From positions 127,752,564 through 127,816,563 of the forward strand of contig CM059971.1 in the NCBI GenBank assembly GCA_030490835.1: a stretch of DNA of 64,000 nucleotides, written 5' to 3'. Below, in pieces: positions 34,044-45,849 of this stretch. The notes beneath the pieces were generated by a model. That model was not told the DNA's origin, ran no database searches, and saw only the letters and a program-made list of their open reading frames with translations. Origin of the DNA: Annona cherimola. Its lineage: Eukaryota > Streptophyta > Magnoliopsida > Magnoliales > Annonaceae. Position 1 is the stretch's first letter. Each line of letters opens with the position of its first letter. Both the position numbers and the translations under genes were made by a program.

Positions 34044-34321
34044 GGGTGCGTTTAGCAATGCGCAGAAAATGTCAAGTTAAAACTTTTCAATCTAAAACTT
34101 TTCACTCTCTACAACTATCGTATTTTTTAATTATTTTTTCATATTTTTCTATACAACTACCCTACTTTTCAATCATTTTTACACAACTACCCACACAACT
34201 AACCTATATATTTTAACTTTTTCTTTACTCCTCATCATTACCCCTATCATATCACATCATTTGACAACTTTTACTCTCCAAAATTATTCAACAAAAGTTT
34301 TATCCATTCCCAAACACACCC
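34044..34321. mobile_element. Tourist-like MITE, intact, TTA duplication
   Basis: GGGTGCGTTTAGCAATG at the left and CATTCCCAAACACACCC at the right, with TTA on both sides. The interior serves well as a family reference: AACTTTTCACTCTCTACAAC, CTACCCTACTTTTCAATCAT, TCCTCATCATTACCCCTATC, ATCATTTGACAACTTTTACT. Confidence 0.88.
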
Positions 34322-34324
34322 TTA

Positions 34325-36026
34325 TTGTATACGATGTCATGTAAGCCCAAAAGCCAAAAAATTGCTACCCTCACTATGACATGCATCCAACTTCACATTT
34401 AGCTGAAAAACGTGGTTGCATATGTAACCATTTCTTATAATGACTAAAGAAAATCAATCGAGTTTTTGTTTAATTAAATATTTTTTAATGAAAATGCTTA
34501 ATCAAATTTTTTGTTGGGGCTAAATATATTTACATTTATCTTAATTTGTATTATAATTAACCCCCAAAGGCATTCTTATAATTTTTCATGAAGGAAACAA
34601 TGTACTCCCATCAACTAAACTTTGGAGACACGAGCTATACCATAAAAATAGCGAGATAATGCTCTTCACTTGGATCAAACCGACATTAGCTGGTGGTTGC
34701 TGGGCAATGAGCAGCACCGCACCACAAGTGCCGAGCTCACAAGAATAATGAAAAAATAAATGTTTTGCAAAACCATTCTGAGAAAAAAATCCAAGAATTA
34801 TGAAGAGATAAGTGTAAAAAATCATTTGTTTTTGAAAACCACCGTAACTTCATAGATAAATGATATAAGTGCCTCACAAGCGCAATATGGTTTATATTAA
34901 ACCATCGCTACTATCATATTTTGGATAGTTATTATATATTATCTTCGACTATTCTTCATCTTAATACACTGCAAATAATTAGACATGCCATAATGAATTC
35001 CGTTTTATATAACTAATTTGATGTTATTTATTTAAACAATGTCATTTATTTACATAAATATGGCACAAATAGCTGCGTTCTAGCTACAAATATTGATTAT
35101 TCAGCTGCGAATACTTAATTACTTTTGAGTGGCGTCATTTGTTTAAACATAGACATTTTCTACTTCCATCAAATGCAACAAAAAATAGTGTTCAATGCAA
35201 TTACTAAAGTTTAGCCACAAATAGTAATAAAATCATAGCTACAATTAATATAATATTTAGCTGAATTTCACACTAGATGTAGTTAAATTAAAATTTGACA
35301 GCAAAAAATCATCGTATATAAAAATTTTGTTGCAGTGATCGGATGTGCATAGCAGACAAAAGTGGCAACAATTTATCGTCACAACTGTTTGTACCCCTTG
35401 GTGGTTTTGTGGATTAGTTGTGTGGTTTTATTGCACAGATCCTTTCTGTTTGAATTGGGCCGGCTATATTTCCTATCTTCTCTGGAAATTTCGGTGGAAC
35501 ACACATGTGGTCTCTTAATAATTCCCGGGTGCCTGCGTATCGCCCATCACTCTCTGCCAGAGCACCAGTCTTTTCTTTTTTCTTTTTCTTTTTTTTGGGG
35601 GAAAATGAAAAAGAAATACCGACAGCACAGTACATGCGTTGGCACCCACGAACAGGAACTGCCCTTATAGCAATATTGAAATTTGGATCTTTTGTTTTCT
35701 TTTGTACTTTCTACATTCCAACTACTTAACACGTATATATCATGTGCACCTCCAAAACAAGTGCATGCAATCTGATAACAGGTCTGTTTGCGAAAGCATG
35801 TGATTAAGTTAATGTATAAAGTACTGTCAATCTGCTGGTTTCGAAAAGGAAACAACATGTGATTAGGATGCCGAGCTAAGAACTGGCAACATCAGCCCAC
35901 GAATGCTTGTTTTCACTTATCCCTGCATATGCTGAACTATGTTCGAGAACTATTCTTGAATGTATTAAACAAAAAAAAAAACATGTCTACTTGTCAACAC
36001 AAATAATCAAGCATATATGCCGGATA
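34325..36026. other. Intergenic DNA
   Basis: No supported gene. Short open frames near 35362-35729 overlap a T-rich run and have no family resemblance. Confidence 0.35.
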
Positions 36027-36034
36027 GGAGAAAG

Positions 36035-37019
36035 TAGGGGTGTAACTCGAGTTTATCTCAATCCTAACCCTAACTTTATTTATAAAACATCAACCTTAAC
36101 CCTAATTCTATGTGTAAATCTTAAACCCTAATCCTATTTTGAAAATCGGGTTCGGGTTGGAATTTAGGTTGGTAAATTTAAATTTTATTTAAAAATGATA
36201 AGTTTAAAATTTTATATGAATACACAATAATAGCGAATTATATAAGTAAACATAATGATATACGGTTAAACTACACATTTTTAAAAAATATAATAATATA
36301 AAAAATAAGAGTGATCCTGTTAGCCCGGGCTAAACAAATGTCTCATTTAGCCTACCTTGAAAAACTCATTTACAATAACTTTTTTTATTTTTCTCTTCAT
36401 ACACTCGTTTATCTAAGTGTATTTAACATATAAACTAAGTTTTATCATTTTTGGATATGTGTATATATTTTTTTGAGATTTTTAAACATTTATGTATATA
36501 CACATCCAAAATTTGTAAAACTTGTTTTATATGTTAAATACACTTAGATAAACAAGTGTTTGAAGAAAAATAAAAAATTTGCTATATATGAGTTTTTTTA
36601 AGGAGGTTAAGTGGGGTATTTACTTAGCCCGAACTAATAAAATCATTTGTCTATAAATAATATCTTTAGAAAAATTTAACATAAAAAACAAGATAAATGA
36701 AGAAGATTATAGAAATAAAAGATAAATATAAATGAAAATAATATAATTACAATATGCCAAACATGTATTTATAAATATAAATAACATAAAATACAAAAAT
36801 ATAAAGAAATATTATTTAGATATTATATGTAAAATATAATTTATAATACATATAAAATAGAAATCGGGCTCGGGTTCGGATTCACTCGAACTCTAACCCT
36901 ATCACATTTACAATCGGGTTCACCAGGTTCGGATTCTTTGAGCTTGAGTTGTAGAAAAGCGATTTTTAACACGGTTTAAAATCGAATTCGGACTCAACCC
37001 GGCCCAAGTTGCACCCCTA
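36035..37019. mobile_element. hAT-like non-autonomous element carrying a nested foldback
   Basis: Ends TAGGGGTGTAACTCGAG and CAAGTTGCACCCCTA, flanked by an exact 8-bp duplication GGAGAAAG (36027-36034 and 37020-37027). Subterminal CTAACCCTAA and GGGTTCGG motifs match the 32415 copy. The foldback FB6 lies inside it at 36312-36645. No coding capacity. Confidence 0.88.
36312..36645. mobile_element. Foldback element FB6, nested in a hAT-like element
   Basis: Begins TGATCCTGTTAGCCCGGGCT and ends AGCCCGAACTAATAAAATCA, imperfect inverted repeats. The stem core GTGTATTTAACATATAAACT, AAGTTTTATCATTTTTGGAT is on the left arm and inverted on the right (ATCCAAAATTTGTAAAACTT, ATATGTTAAATACACTTAGA). It has the same ends as FB8 at 44336, but different ends from FB1 and FB5. 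Confidence 0.75.
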
Positions 37020-37027
37020 GGAGAAAG

Positions 37028-39067
37028 TGATCCATGGCCCCGTTAAGAAGTTCACTGAACTCGAAGTTTTATACTCATCACGTGGGTTAATCTTACAACT
37101 CTTATTCTACGAGTTACAACTTCCCACACTTAGGGCATGTTTGGTATTTATCATGGTTTTTTCTCTTATATATTTTATAAATAATTTAACTGTCAACAAC
37201 CTTTTTTACTCAAACTTTACTCGTATGATTCACAAAAGTTTAAAAATATTTTCTTTCTCACTTCTCGCATATCATAAACTACTGCAAAAAATTCCCTTAG
37301 CCTCTCCTCTTCAAACTAGGAGGCAACTTGGTAGGGTAACCATTGATAAACTCTAATTTGAGTATAATATAATATAAAATATTACTTATAAGTATGAATA
37401 TGATACAAATTATTACCCATACTCTCAAATAAGATATCGGTAGGGTATATGTGTTAGGTACTGAAAAATGACTTACATGGATATAATTATATATGATATA
37501 GTATGAATATTGTTTTGTCTGTAACGTTCTATGTGCACATTTATTTTAACAAATTCAAATTTAAATGAATCTTATACCATGTGGAGTTGTGGATTATAAA
37601 ATAAAAAACTGGTTTGGTTATATATATATATATATATGTCATTGACTCACGAAAGTCTTTTATAAATAAGCTTATGAACTGTGATTAGTATATTAATAGT
37701 TTTAAAGATTAAGTTATGATCATCTATACTTTATATTTTTTATATAATAATGTAAACAATAATATAACAGAAACCAACCCTATAAATAATGTATAGGGTA
37801 CACTAGAACCGAAACAATTAATAGGTAAAGTAAGATAGATTTTTTTGCAAATAGAGCACAAATAGAATAGATTACCATCCAAACCAAATCAATCCGAGTT
37901 GCACCCGTGTCTCAAATACTTTTTTTTTTTTTTTTTTAAGCCTCAAACACCATTATTGACAAAAGGGATTGAGGTCAGCAAAGTTGTCTAATTTCTTCGT
38001 TAATCCCATGAGAAGATCTCTCCAGGTCTTTAGACAAGAAAATCGCGCACGAGATCACAGAAGAAAACTGCCGCAGATTGGTCGGGAAGAGACACCTGCT
38101 CAATAAAGAATTGCTAGGGATATACATACACACATATACATATACGGATGAAAGCAAGTAAGAACGTTGTCTGGCACTTGTCGTCAAAAACGTAGATTAT
38201 GTTAATTAATGGTAACTACACAACGTGAATCACATTCCAACCAAAGCTATCAGCAATCTAATTTGATTGTAAAGGTTAGGCAGACAGTACTTTAATTTAT
38301 CTTTTATTTTTCTCTACACGCACATACGCATAATAATAGATTTTAGGCAAGGGCGCCACTCTTTTATATATGAATAGAAAATTAGAGAGTGAAAACTGAG
38401 TAGGGCCAACTCACGGTCCAACCTAAACCATTTCTATTTAGTTAAACTATTATTTTCATAGCTTTAGCAGTGAGTTGAGATTTTTTGCACAAATTTAAAA
38501 ATAGGAATGTGTTCACAAATTTTCATAGCTTTAGCAGTGAGTTGAGATTTTCATAGTTTTTTTTTTTTTTTTGTTGAAGAAAAAAGAAGAAGATAAGCAT
38601 GCACCCTCTCCGCTCCACGTATGTATATTCATTTATCTTATTCTAATTTTTTTCAACAAATTCACATTCTTTATGGTTAACTATTATCTAAATTATTTTT
38701 AAAATTGTATATTGTTATAATTACAAGTAAATTTGACATAAATGAGATTTTAGGCTAAATAAGTATCTAAAATACTACAAATTTCAAAGCTTACCTAAAA
38801 TTTCAATTCAAATAGTTCAAGTTTTAAATAAAATTTTCAATGAAGTATATTTCATTAACTTATTTCATTATTAATATTTAATAATACCTTATAATAGTTA
38901 GTGTGCTTTATTTTCACTAATTAGTAATATATTACTAATATATTCTATTGGCGTATAAGTTCTCAAAATTTTAATACTTGGCCAGTATTTTTAGCTCAAA
39001 CAGCCAACTTGATATTGGACTTTGGAAAGATCTAATATAAAATATAGAATTGAATAAAGTCATGATA
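37028..39067. other. Intergenic DNA
   Basis: No supported gene. At 37133 a family-like start (TTA then GGGCATGTTTGGTATTTATC) is seen, but the following sequence is not the Tourist-like MITE and no right end is found. A 33-bp direct repeat (TTTTCATAGCTTTAGCAGTG...) occurs at about 38454 and 38519, followed by a T run at 38558. Confidence 0.35.
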
Positions 39068-39250
39068 TAGTGCGCTCAAGTGCATTCAGCTTTGATGCAT
39101 TTGGGTGCAAAACCTCATTTTTATATTTTTAAAATTTTTTATATAACTATTAATTTAGGTGTATTTAACATACTGGTCAATTTTTATCATTTTTTGAGAC
39201 TTTTAGATTTTTTAAATTTTTTAAAATTAGTCGCATTTTTGTAATTTATG
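39068..39250. mobile_element. Single-arm remnant of the foldback family
   Basis: Left end GTGCGCTCAAGTGCATTCAG, then TTTGATGCATTTGGGTGCAA, akin to the hairpin-rich ends of FB5. It is followed by one stem arm (GTGTATTTAACATACTGGTC, TTTATCATTTTTTGAGAC). The other arm is absent. Confidence 0.55.
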
Positions 39251-39894
39251 AATATATGAGATTTTCAATGTATAGTTAGGATGAACTAGACATTGACCTT
39301 GGACAACTCATCCTTATTTTTAACATCAATATTCAATTCCACCTAATCAATAGATGGTGAATTTGTAAAGCAACTATCACAAAAAAAAAAAAAAAACTAG
39401 TGAAAATATTGCAACAAATTTATTATAATTTCATTGATAATGGGATGTGGAATATACTTATGGGCATCAATTTTTAGCTGTACTATGGTCATTGATATCA
39501 CTTTCTTCTTACTAATAAAATTAAGTTATTTATATTAGTGTTGATTAAAAAATAAAATATTCGCATCTATGTCAATTCATTTTCTATTCATACTAATAAA
39601 TTTTTGATATTTTGCATTGATGCAAACTCCACTATGTGGAACTTAGTGATTATTAAATACATTTTTGAGTAGTTGACTTAAGTGTCAAATGAATTTCTTA
39701 AAAATTCTTTTTCTGTGCCAACGAGCATTTGCCCTATCATAGCGTCAGTCTCGAAATTAGAAGCCAGGGGTTCTAATGTAACTGAGGGTATTTTGGCCCT
39801 TAGCTTATTTGAAAGTTATTTCCCATGTTCTTTGATGAAGCCGTGTTTTCAGATTTTTGAATGAGGTAAATTATTTCTTTATATATATGTAAGA
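39251..39894. other. Intergenic DNA
   Basis: No gene or classifiable repeat recognised. Confidence 0.35.
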
Positions 39895-40168
39895 AGTGTT
39901 TGTTAACATTAAAAAATTTTAAAACTAAAACTTTTACATCTAAAAATTTTCACTCACGGTCGATACCATATTTTTTAATTAATTCTTTACTTTTTTTTAT
40001 ACAATTATCTTATTTTTCATTCATTTTTATACAACTAGCAGTACATTAATGTATCTATTTTAATTTTGTTCTCTTTACTTGTAATCACATTACATCATTT
40101 TTTATTATTTCAAAAACTTTTATACTAAAAATTTGTCATCAAAAGTTTTATTACTTCTCACACATTCC
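39895..40168. mobile_element. Tourist-like MITE, diverged
   Basis: The family order is retained: AAACTAAAACTTTTACATC, CATTCATTTTTATACAACTA, GTATCTATTTTAATTTTG, ATCACATTACATCATTTTTT, AAAAGTTTTATTACTTCTCA. Both ends are eroded (GAAGTGTTTGTTAACATT; CACACATTCC). Confidence 0.65.
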
Positions 40169-43100
40169 TATAATAAATTACTAAATGGGTTTGAAAATTA
40201 TTTACACAGTGAAATTGACTACTCAAGGAGGTATTTATTAAACTTTAGTTAGAAGGTTACATATAACTGAGGTGACATAAATGCATAAAATAAAAATCAG
40301 TTGTACAAACAAACATTTTATTTTGGAGTTGATATGATTGTAAAGAATTTTATCATAGCAAAAAAGGTTAAATAAACTCATTTCTCAAAGGAAAAAATAT
40401 AAGCCAAGACTATTTTCATTTATGTAAACTTAAATGTAAAATATAAGCTAGGACTAGTTTTCATTTAAAATTTTTATCAAATACCAAATACACCCTTAAA
40501 ATAATTTACCATATTTAACAAATTTTATTTTATCAAGCCACCGAAGACGATTTTCATTGAAAGGTTATATCTTATAAAAAATAGCATTTTTAATAATAAA
40601 TACATGACTATTAAAATTTTAAAAAATGTATAGTATCAATATAGTATGTAAAAGTTTGCAATACATATATTTTTTGAAATAATAAATAGATAGATATGGG
40701 TAGGCATGATACAATAGAAATTTTTAAAACTTATTTAAATTTTTCATAATTTCTAAAGTTAACAGTTCTCGCTCTCATAAATAGAGGTCAAACTGATTGT
40801 TAAAATTATAAAAAAATGTATATTTAAAAATAATAAATTTTGGTATATGAAATAAATACACACGAGGCTATATAAAATAAAAAGAAATTTTTAAAAAAGG
40901 AATAAAACAATCAACAGTTTTTAGGTAAGTATAGATATTTCTAAACTAAGTATTTCCACTTTTTACGTAAGTATAAATATTTCTATTGACACATATATTG
41001 CCCGGTTATAGAAGGTATTATACATGTAAATAAATTACATTTAATTATATATGTAAATATGTTTTAAAATAAAAATAGAAGAAATTTTCAGAAATATTTA
41101 TTTTTAGAAATATTCACAGTAGTTGGCATATCTTAGATTTTGTAAATTTTCACAATAAATACAATAATAGAAAATAAGAAAAATATTTGAAATATAAATA
41201 TTTTATTTTTTAAATATTAAAAAAATGATTTTAATTTCTATTTAATATAATTTTAATGTACTAATTTTTCCCATTAATATTTTAACACAATTATAATTTG
41301 GAAGGTAGTCGCGAAGAGCATGCTCATAATGGAGACTAGCGAACTCGGAAAGTATATATAATGTCAGCATGAATGCAAAATATTTTTAAAAAATTAACAT
41401 TGATGCAAATAAGCTCTTGTTGTACCATTTTTATGTGGCTGCCTGGCATGAGGCAGGAGGAGAGAGCAGGCAGAAAGCACGGGTGATGAGTAATAGTATA
41501 ACGTCCTTGAAGCCGGCCTTTCTTCGTTTCCAAAAAATGCTGCCTTACTGCTGATAATCATGATTCATGCATCCCAAGAGCGGCTCAGCGTTTGCACTTT
41601 TTCAAACCTACAATTTTCAAATGGATTTTTAGAGTAGTCGGTGTGTCGTCCCGTCCAATCCCATCCCATCCGGCACTATCCCCTAGCAACCAACCTCCTG
41701 TTTAATAAATACATGCCATTCGAATTATTATTGTATATCTTTTCTCGCCACAAATACCGGATGCAATTACTCTGTCCGTGTATACCTTTGGGCCCTACAA
41801 TTTAATCAGGCCTAAAATTCTCTCCCGGACGTGATATTATGATTTTCTAAAATAGGCATCTGCCCAGGTTCCTCTCCAAACGAAAGCCGGTGAAGCTTGC
41901 TACAAAAAGTTCCATTGTCTCGTCCAATCTCAATGGTTTAGACCAAAGTTAGCAAAACACCAAATCAGAGAATAAAAAGGAAAAAAAAAAATCTACTTTA
42001 CTATGGCTATTCAAATAAAAATAATAAATGGGGCAAATTAATTCAGTAGCTTTATCGGTTCTGTCATGCGATGTGGTGTCGGTTTATCATTATCCAGTAC
42101 CAGTTATAATAATTGCACAATTTGTGCATTATTGTCCATATCGTATCAAGAAAAATCCTCTCCCCCTTTTTTTGGACAGCCAGTTTCACCTTTCACGGGG
42201 GTGTAAAAAAAAAAAAAAAAAAAAGTTAATAACAAAAATAAGAAAAAGAAAAACCAAAAGCAGCAAGGACGCGAACTGGAGCATTATTCCACCGTACTCG
42301 GGGAGCTTGAACAGTCAACAGATAGAAACGACGAGTGAAAGAGACATCATGATAGCAACCAAGAAATTTTAACAGGAAATATGTTTCTATATAATGCAGC
42401 CTACAAAATCTTGGTATACTCCCGCACTTTATTAGTTATTTCATTAATGCACGAACGTTCACGTCGCAAGGGTAAATCATACAAACCCAGCCGTGTAATT
42501 TTCCTTGGATACTACCGAGGCCGAAACAAAAATCAGTGAGCCAAAAGAGCAAACACAGTGCTACTTACGTTCGATAAGAACATTCCTACTATTATTGTGT
42601 TCTTTTTCATGGATCTGAACTTTTTGAGCTTGATTCATTCCATAAACATGTGGATGTCTCTTTTGCCCGGACAGGATTCTGGCATCCATAAAACTGCTGG
42701 TAGGAAGTAGGAGTGTGTACGCAGAATCGTGTTACGAGTGCGTTGCATGGGTGTGGTGTTTAAACTTTTTAAATTATGGGCATCGATCACATCAGATTCT
42801 CCGCCCCTGCAATGGCTGTCTTGTCAATGTAGGAAAAGGCTGGCTCTACATTACTCCTCCATTCTCGGCCCCCCATCATCACGTTCAATTACACTCCCAT
42901 TTCTGCGATGCTTGATACTACTGTGGCTTTTGGCATTAGGGTCCATTTGGCAGCTAGTTGAAGCAGTGGCGGATTCAGTACCAGTACCTTGGGTAAGTGG
43001 GGGAAATTCGATACGAGGGATTATATTATTATTTGAGAGGCCACAACTATGGTAAAATGAACAGCATTTTTTTTTCTAAAATTTCATTTAATTTATACTA

Positions 43101-43313
43101 ATTTTCGAAATTTTAGCCTACATGTGGATCCACATGGGTAGAGGGGAAAAAAAAAAAAATTCTTACTTCATTATTCACGTACATCTTTTGAAATGCTTTC
43201 AGATATTATCAACCTTTTTCAAAAGTGATAAGATTGTCCATGGAAAGTTTTTAAATTGAGGAAGAATGTTATAATATAATATGAATAATAAAAATAAAGT
43301 TAAAAAAAAAAAT
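40169..43313. other. Intergenic DNA
   Basis: Very AT-rich to about 41280, then more mixed. No gene can be supported; frames at 42028-42372 and 42715-43055 have no resemblance to known proteins. A poly-A run is at 42207-42224. Confidence 0.35.
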
Positions 43314-43330
43314 AAAGTTAAATAGATATG

Positions 43331-43578
43331 ACCGCCTCACGAGTCACGACTGGTGGTCATGTGTTCGGGCCGCAGTAAAGGCAATTTAGGGTGGCAGCGT
43401 CACTCTTCCAAATGGCGATGGGAGTGTTTATTGTTGGTTTGTGCAGGAAAAATAGGATGGAAAGATAGATACATTGTTAGATAATTGGTAGGTTAGTGTA
43501 GGTTATTGTAAAGAATATCTCGAGGGAGCTTGATTGTAATATACATTTGAGATGAATATATATAAAAGAATTCAAAAA
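43331..43578 (+). mobile_element. tRNA-derived SINE, copy 3 (diverged)
   Basis: Flanked by an imperfect 17-bp duplication (AAAGTTAAATAGATATG at 43314-43330; AAAGTTAATTAAATATG at 43579-43595). Begins with a tRNA-like head (CCGCCTCACGAGTCACGACT) and a degenerate B box (TGTTCGGGCC). Ends with the family tail: GTAAAGAATATCTCGAGG, TTGTAATATACATTTGAG, ATGAATATATATAAAAG. Confidence 0.75.
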
Positions 43579-43947
43579 AAAGTTAATTAAATATGTTAAA
43601 TGTACATATAATTGCGTAGAAAATGATTGAAAAGTATAATATTTATATAAGAATAAGTGAAAAAATAATTAACAATAAGATTGTTATAAATTGTGAAAAC
43701 TTTTAAATTTGAATAGTTTATTTGTGTTATTTATTTCGTCCTAATTATCTTTATTCTTAATCAACGTTAGTATGTAACATTAATATTCAATAAATTTGGT
43801 CAAGGTATCTACTTTTTTTTCATTTCTTTTCTCTCTCGCCTAATTAACATGTCTTGAGCTGGATCAAAATAAGTAGATAAAAGACGGGACAAGATATCAT
43901 GAAAATTTCCATCCTAATACATATTAACATTTATCAATTGAAACTAA

Positions 43948-44214
43948 GGGCAAGTTTGGAAAATGATAAAATTTTTGGTATAAAACTTTTTGAAAAGAGA
44001 GAAAATGATATGATATAATATGGGTAATAATGAGTAGTAAAAAAATAAAATTAAAATAAATGAGTTAATAGTATATGTAATTACATAAAAAAAAATTGGG
44101 TAGCTTTATAAGAAAATGTGAATAAATAACTGAAAAATAATGTAGTTGTGCAAAGTAAAAAAGCTTACACTAAAAAATTTTGGCTTGAAAAGTTATATGT
44201 TGCCAAACATGCCC
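43948..44214. mobile_element. Tourist-like MITE in duplication copy A
   Basis: GGGCAAGTTTGGAAAATGAT at the left and TTGCCAAACATGCCC at the right; TAA and TGA flank it. The corresponding place in copy B has no element. Confidence 0.8.
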
Positions 44215-44335
44215 TGAGCAAATTCTGTTTGGGGACATCATGAAGGACAATGAGACCATGGTCTACTCATTTAATATCTTAATTATCCTCGACAACTCTC
44301 CTTTTCCAATTTTTACTCATATGCTTAAAAATGAA

Positions 44336-44705
44336 TGATCCTGTTAGCACAGACTAAGTAAATGTCTCACTTAGCCCACCTCAAAAAATTTATTTATAAC
44401 ACTTTTTTTTGTTTTTTCTTCATACACTAGTTTATCTGAGTATATTTAACATATGAACTAAGTTTTACTATTTTTGAATAATACATGTATATATTTTTTT
44501 GAGATTTCTAAACATCTATGTGTATACATGTATTTATATTTTTAAAAATCTCAAAAAAATATATACATATCTAAAATTAGTAAAAGTTAGTTTATATATT
44601 AAATACACTTAAAAAACAAGAGTATAAAGAAAAAACTAAATGTTGTAAATGAGTTTTTGAAATAAGCTGAGCGAAACGTTTACTTAGTCCGAATTAACAT
44701 AATCA
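44336..44705. mobile_element. Foldback element FB8 in duplication copy A
   Basis: Ends TGATCCTGTTAGCACAGACT and AGTCCGAATTAACATAATCA, as in FB6. The stem arms with the FB core are near-perfectly inverted around 44500-44560. Absent from copy B, where the flanking sequences are joined. Confidence 0.75.
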
Positions 44706-45129
44706 CTTTTCATATTTAAATTATTTTCTGATAAAATTATTCTGTTTATTCCTACTTTAACTCAATTATATTACATCACTTTTCCCTTCTCACCTTTCCC
44801 GCATTAAGTTCCCAAATGCATCCTACTCATTCATGTATCTGACTTAATAGCCCCACAAAAGTCACATTCAACCGTTTTGTATTGGGATTAGGATTGGAAC
44901 GGAAAAAATCACGCCAACGGAAAAAATCATGCCTCCTCAAAATGAAAATATGAACAACTTCAAGTAAAAAAAAAGGTGAAAGAGGCTCTAGTGAGTGTAA
45001 GTAGGTTGGGTTCATCGGTTAGAAGCTAACTTTAATGCTAATCCATTTTACAAGACTTAAATTTTATTTATTTATAACTCATTTATAAAACCACAACTTT
45101 AATCATTACATATTTTAATTCATTTAAAT

Positions 45130-45840
45130 TTTTATCTCTCGTCAAATTAACATACCTTGAGCTGGTTAAAAATGAGTAGATAAAAGATGGGATTAGGATA
45201 TAATGAAAATTTCCATCCTAACATACAGCAACATTTTTCGATCAAAATTATGTGGGGTCTGCTTGAAAACATCACAAAGGGGACTCCTGTCTTAACTTTT
45301 GTGCATTAACTATCTTCAACAGCGTTATCACAAAAAAATATCTTCGACAACCATTCTTTTTCTATTTTTACTCCATATTTTAAATTATTGTTCATGCAGC
45401 TATCTTATTTATTCTTATTTTATCCTTATTATAATAAAAAATATCTTCGACAACCATTCTTTTTCTATTTTTACTCCATATTTTAAATTATTGTTCATGC
45501 AGTTATCTTATTTATTCTTATTTTATCCTTATTATATTATCTCACTTTCATACTTTTAAGATTTTTTCCCTTTTCCCCTTTCCCACATTAAATGTATCTT
45601 ATTCGTTCATCTCATCATCAAAAAAATCATATTCGGTCATTTAGGATTAGGATTAAGATCGGGATGGAAAAATTCGTGCCTGCTTAAAGTGCATATATGA
45701 ACAATTCTGTGTTAAAAAGGATGACAAAGGCTCTACTGAGTAACTTTAATGCTAATCCATTTAAAAAGACTTGAATTTTAATTTGTTTACAACTAATTTA
45801 TGAAATCTAAACTTTAACCCCTAATCCATTTAAGAAAAAT
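45130..45840. repeat. Tandem segmental duplication, copy B (without insertions)
   Basis: Partner of 43830-45125 with clear but diverged identity: TCTCTCGTCAAATTAACATA, GAGTAGATAAAAGATGGGA, CCTTTCCCACATTAAATG, GGATTAGGATTAAGATCGGG, GGCTCTACTGAG, ACTTTAATGCTAATCCATTT. It contains its own 103-bp internal duplication. Confidence 0.7.
45335..45540 (+). repeat. 103-bp tandem duplication
   Basis: Two adjacent copies, almost identical, each starting AAAAAATATCTTCGACAACC and ending near TTATTCTTATTTTATCCTTA. Differences are a few bases (CAGCTATC versus CAGTTATC). The near-identity indicates a recent event. Confidence 0.9.
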
Positions 45841-45849
45841 ATGTCGTAT

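Larger units (their letters stand above)
43830..45125. repeat. Tandem segmental duplication, copy A (with insertions)
   Basis: Shares in order with copy B: CTCTCGCCTAATTAACAT, TTGAGCTGG, AGTAGATAAAAGACGGGA, GAAAATTTCCATCCTAA, later CTTTCCCGCATTAA, GGATTAGGATTGGAACGGA, ATATGAACAACTTC, GAGGCTCTAGTGAG and ACTTTAATGCTAATCCATTT. It is longer than B because of a MITE (43948-44214) and a foldback (44336-44705). No coding frame is conserved between the copies. Confidence 0.7.

Noticed and set aside
37133..37330. MITE start GGGCATGTTTGG after TTA
   Set aside because: The downstream sequence does not follow the family and no right end is present; possibly another family, not callable.
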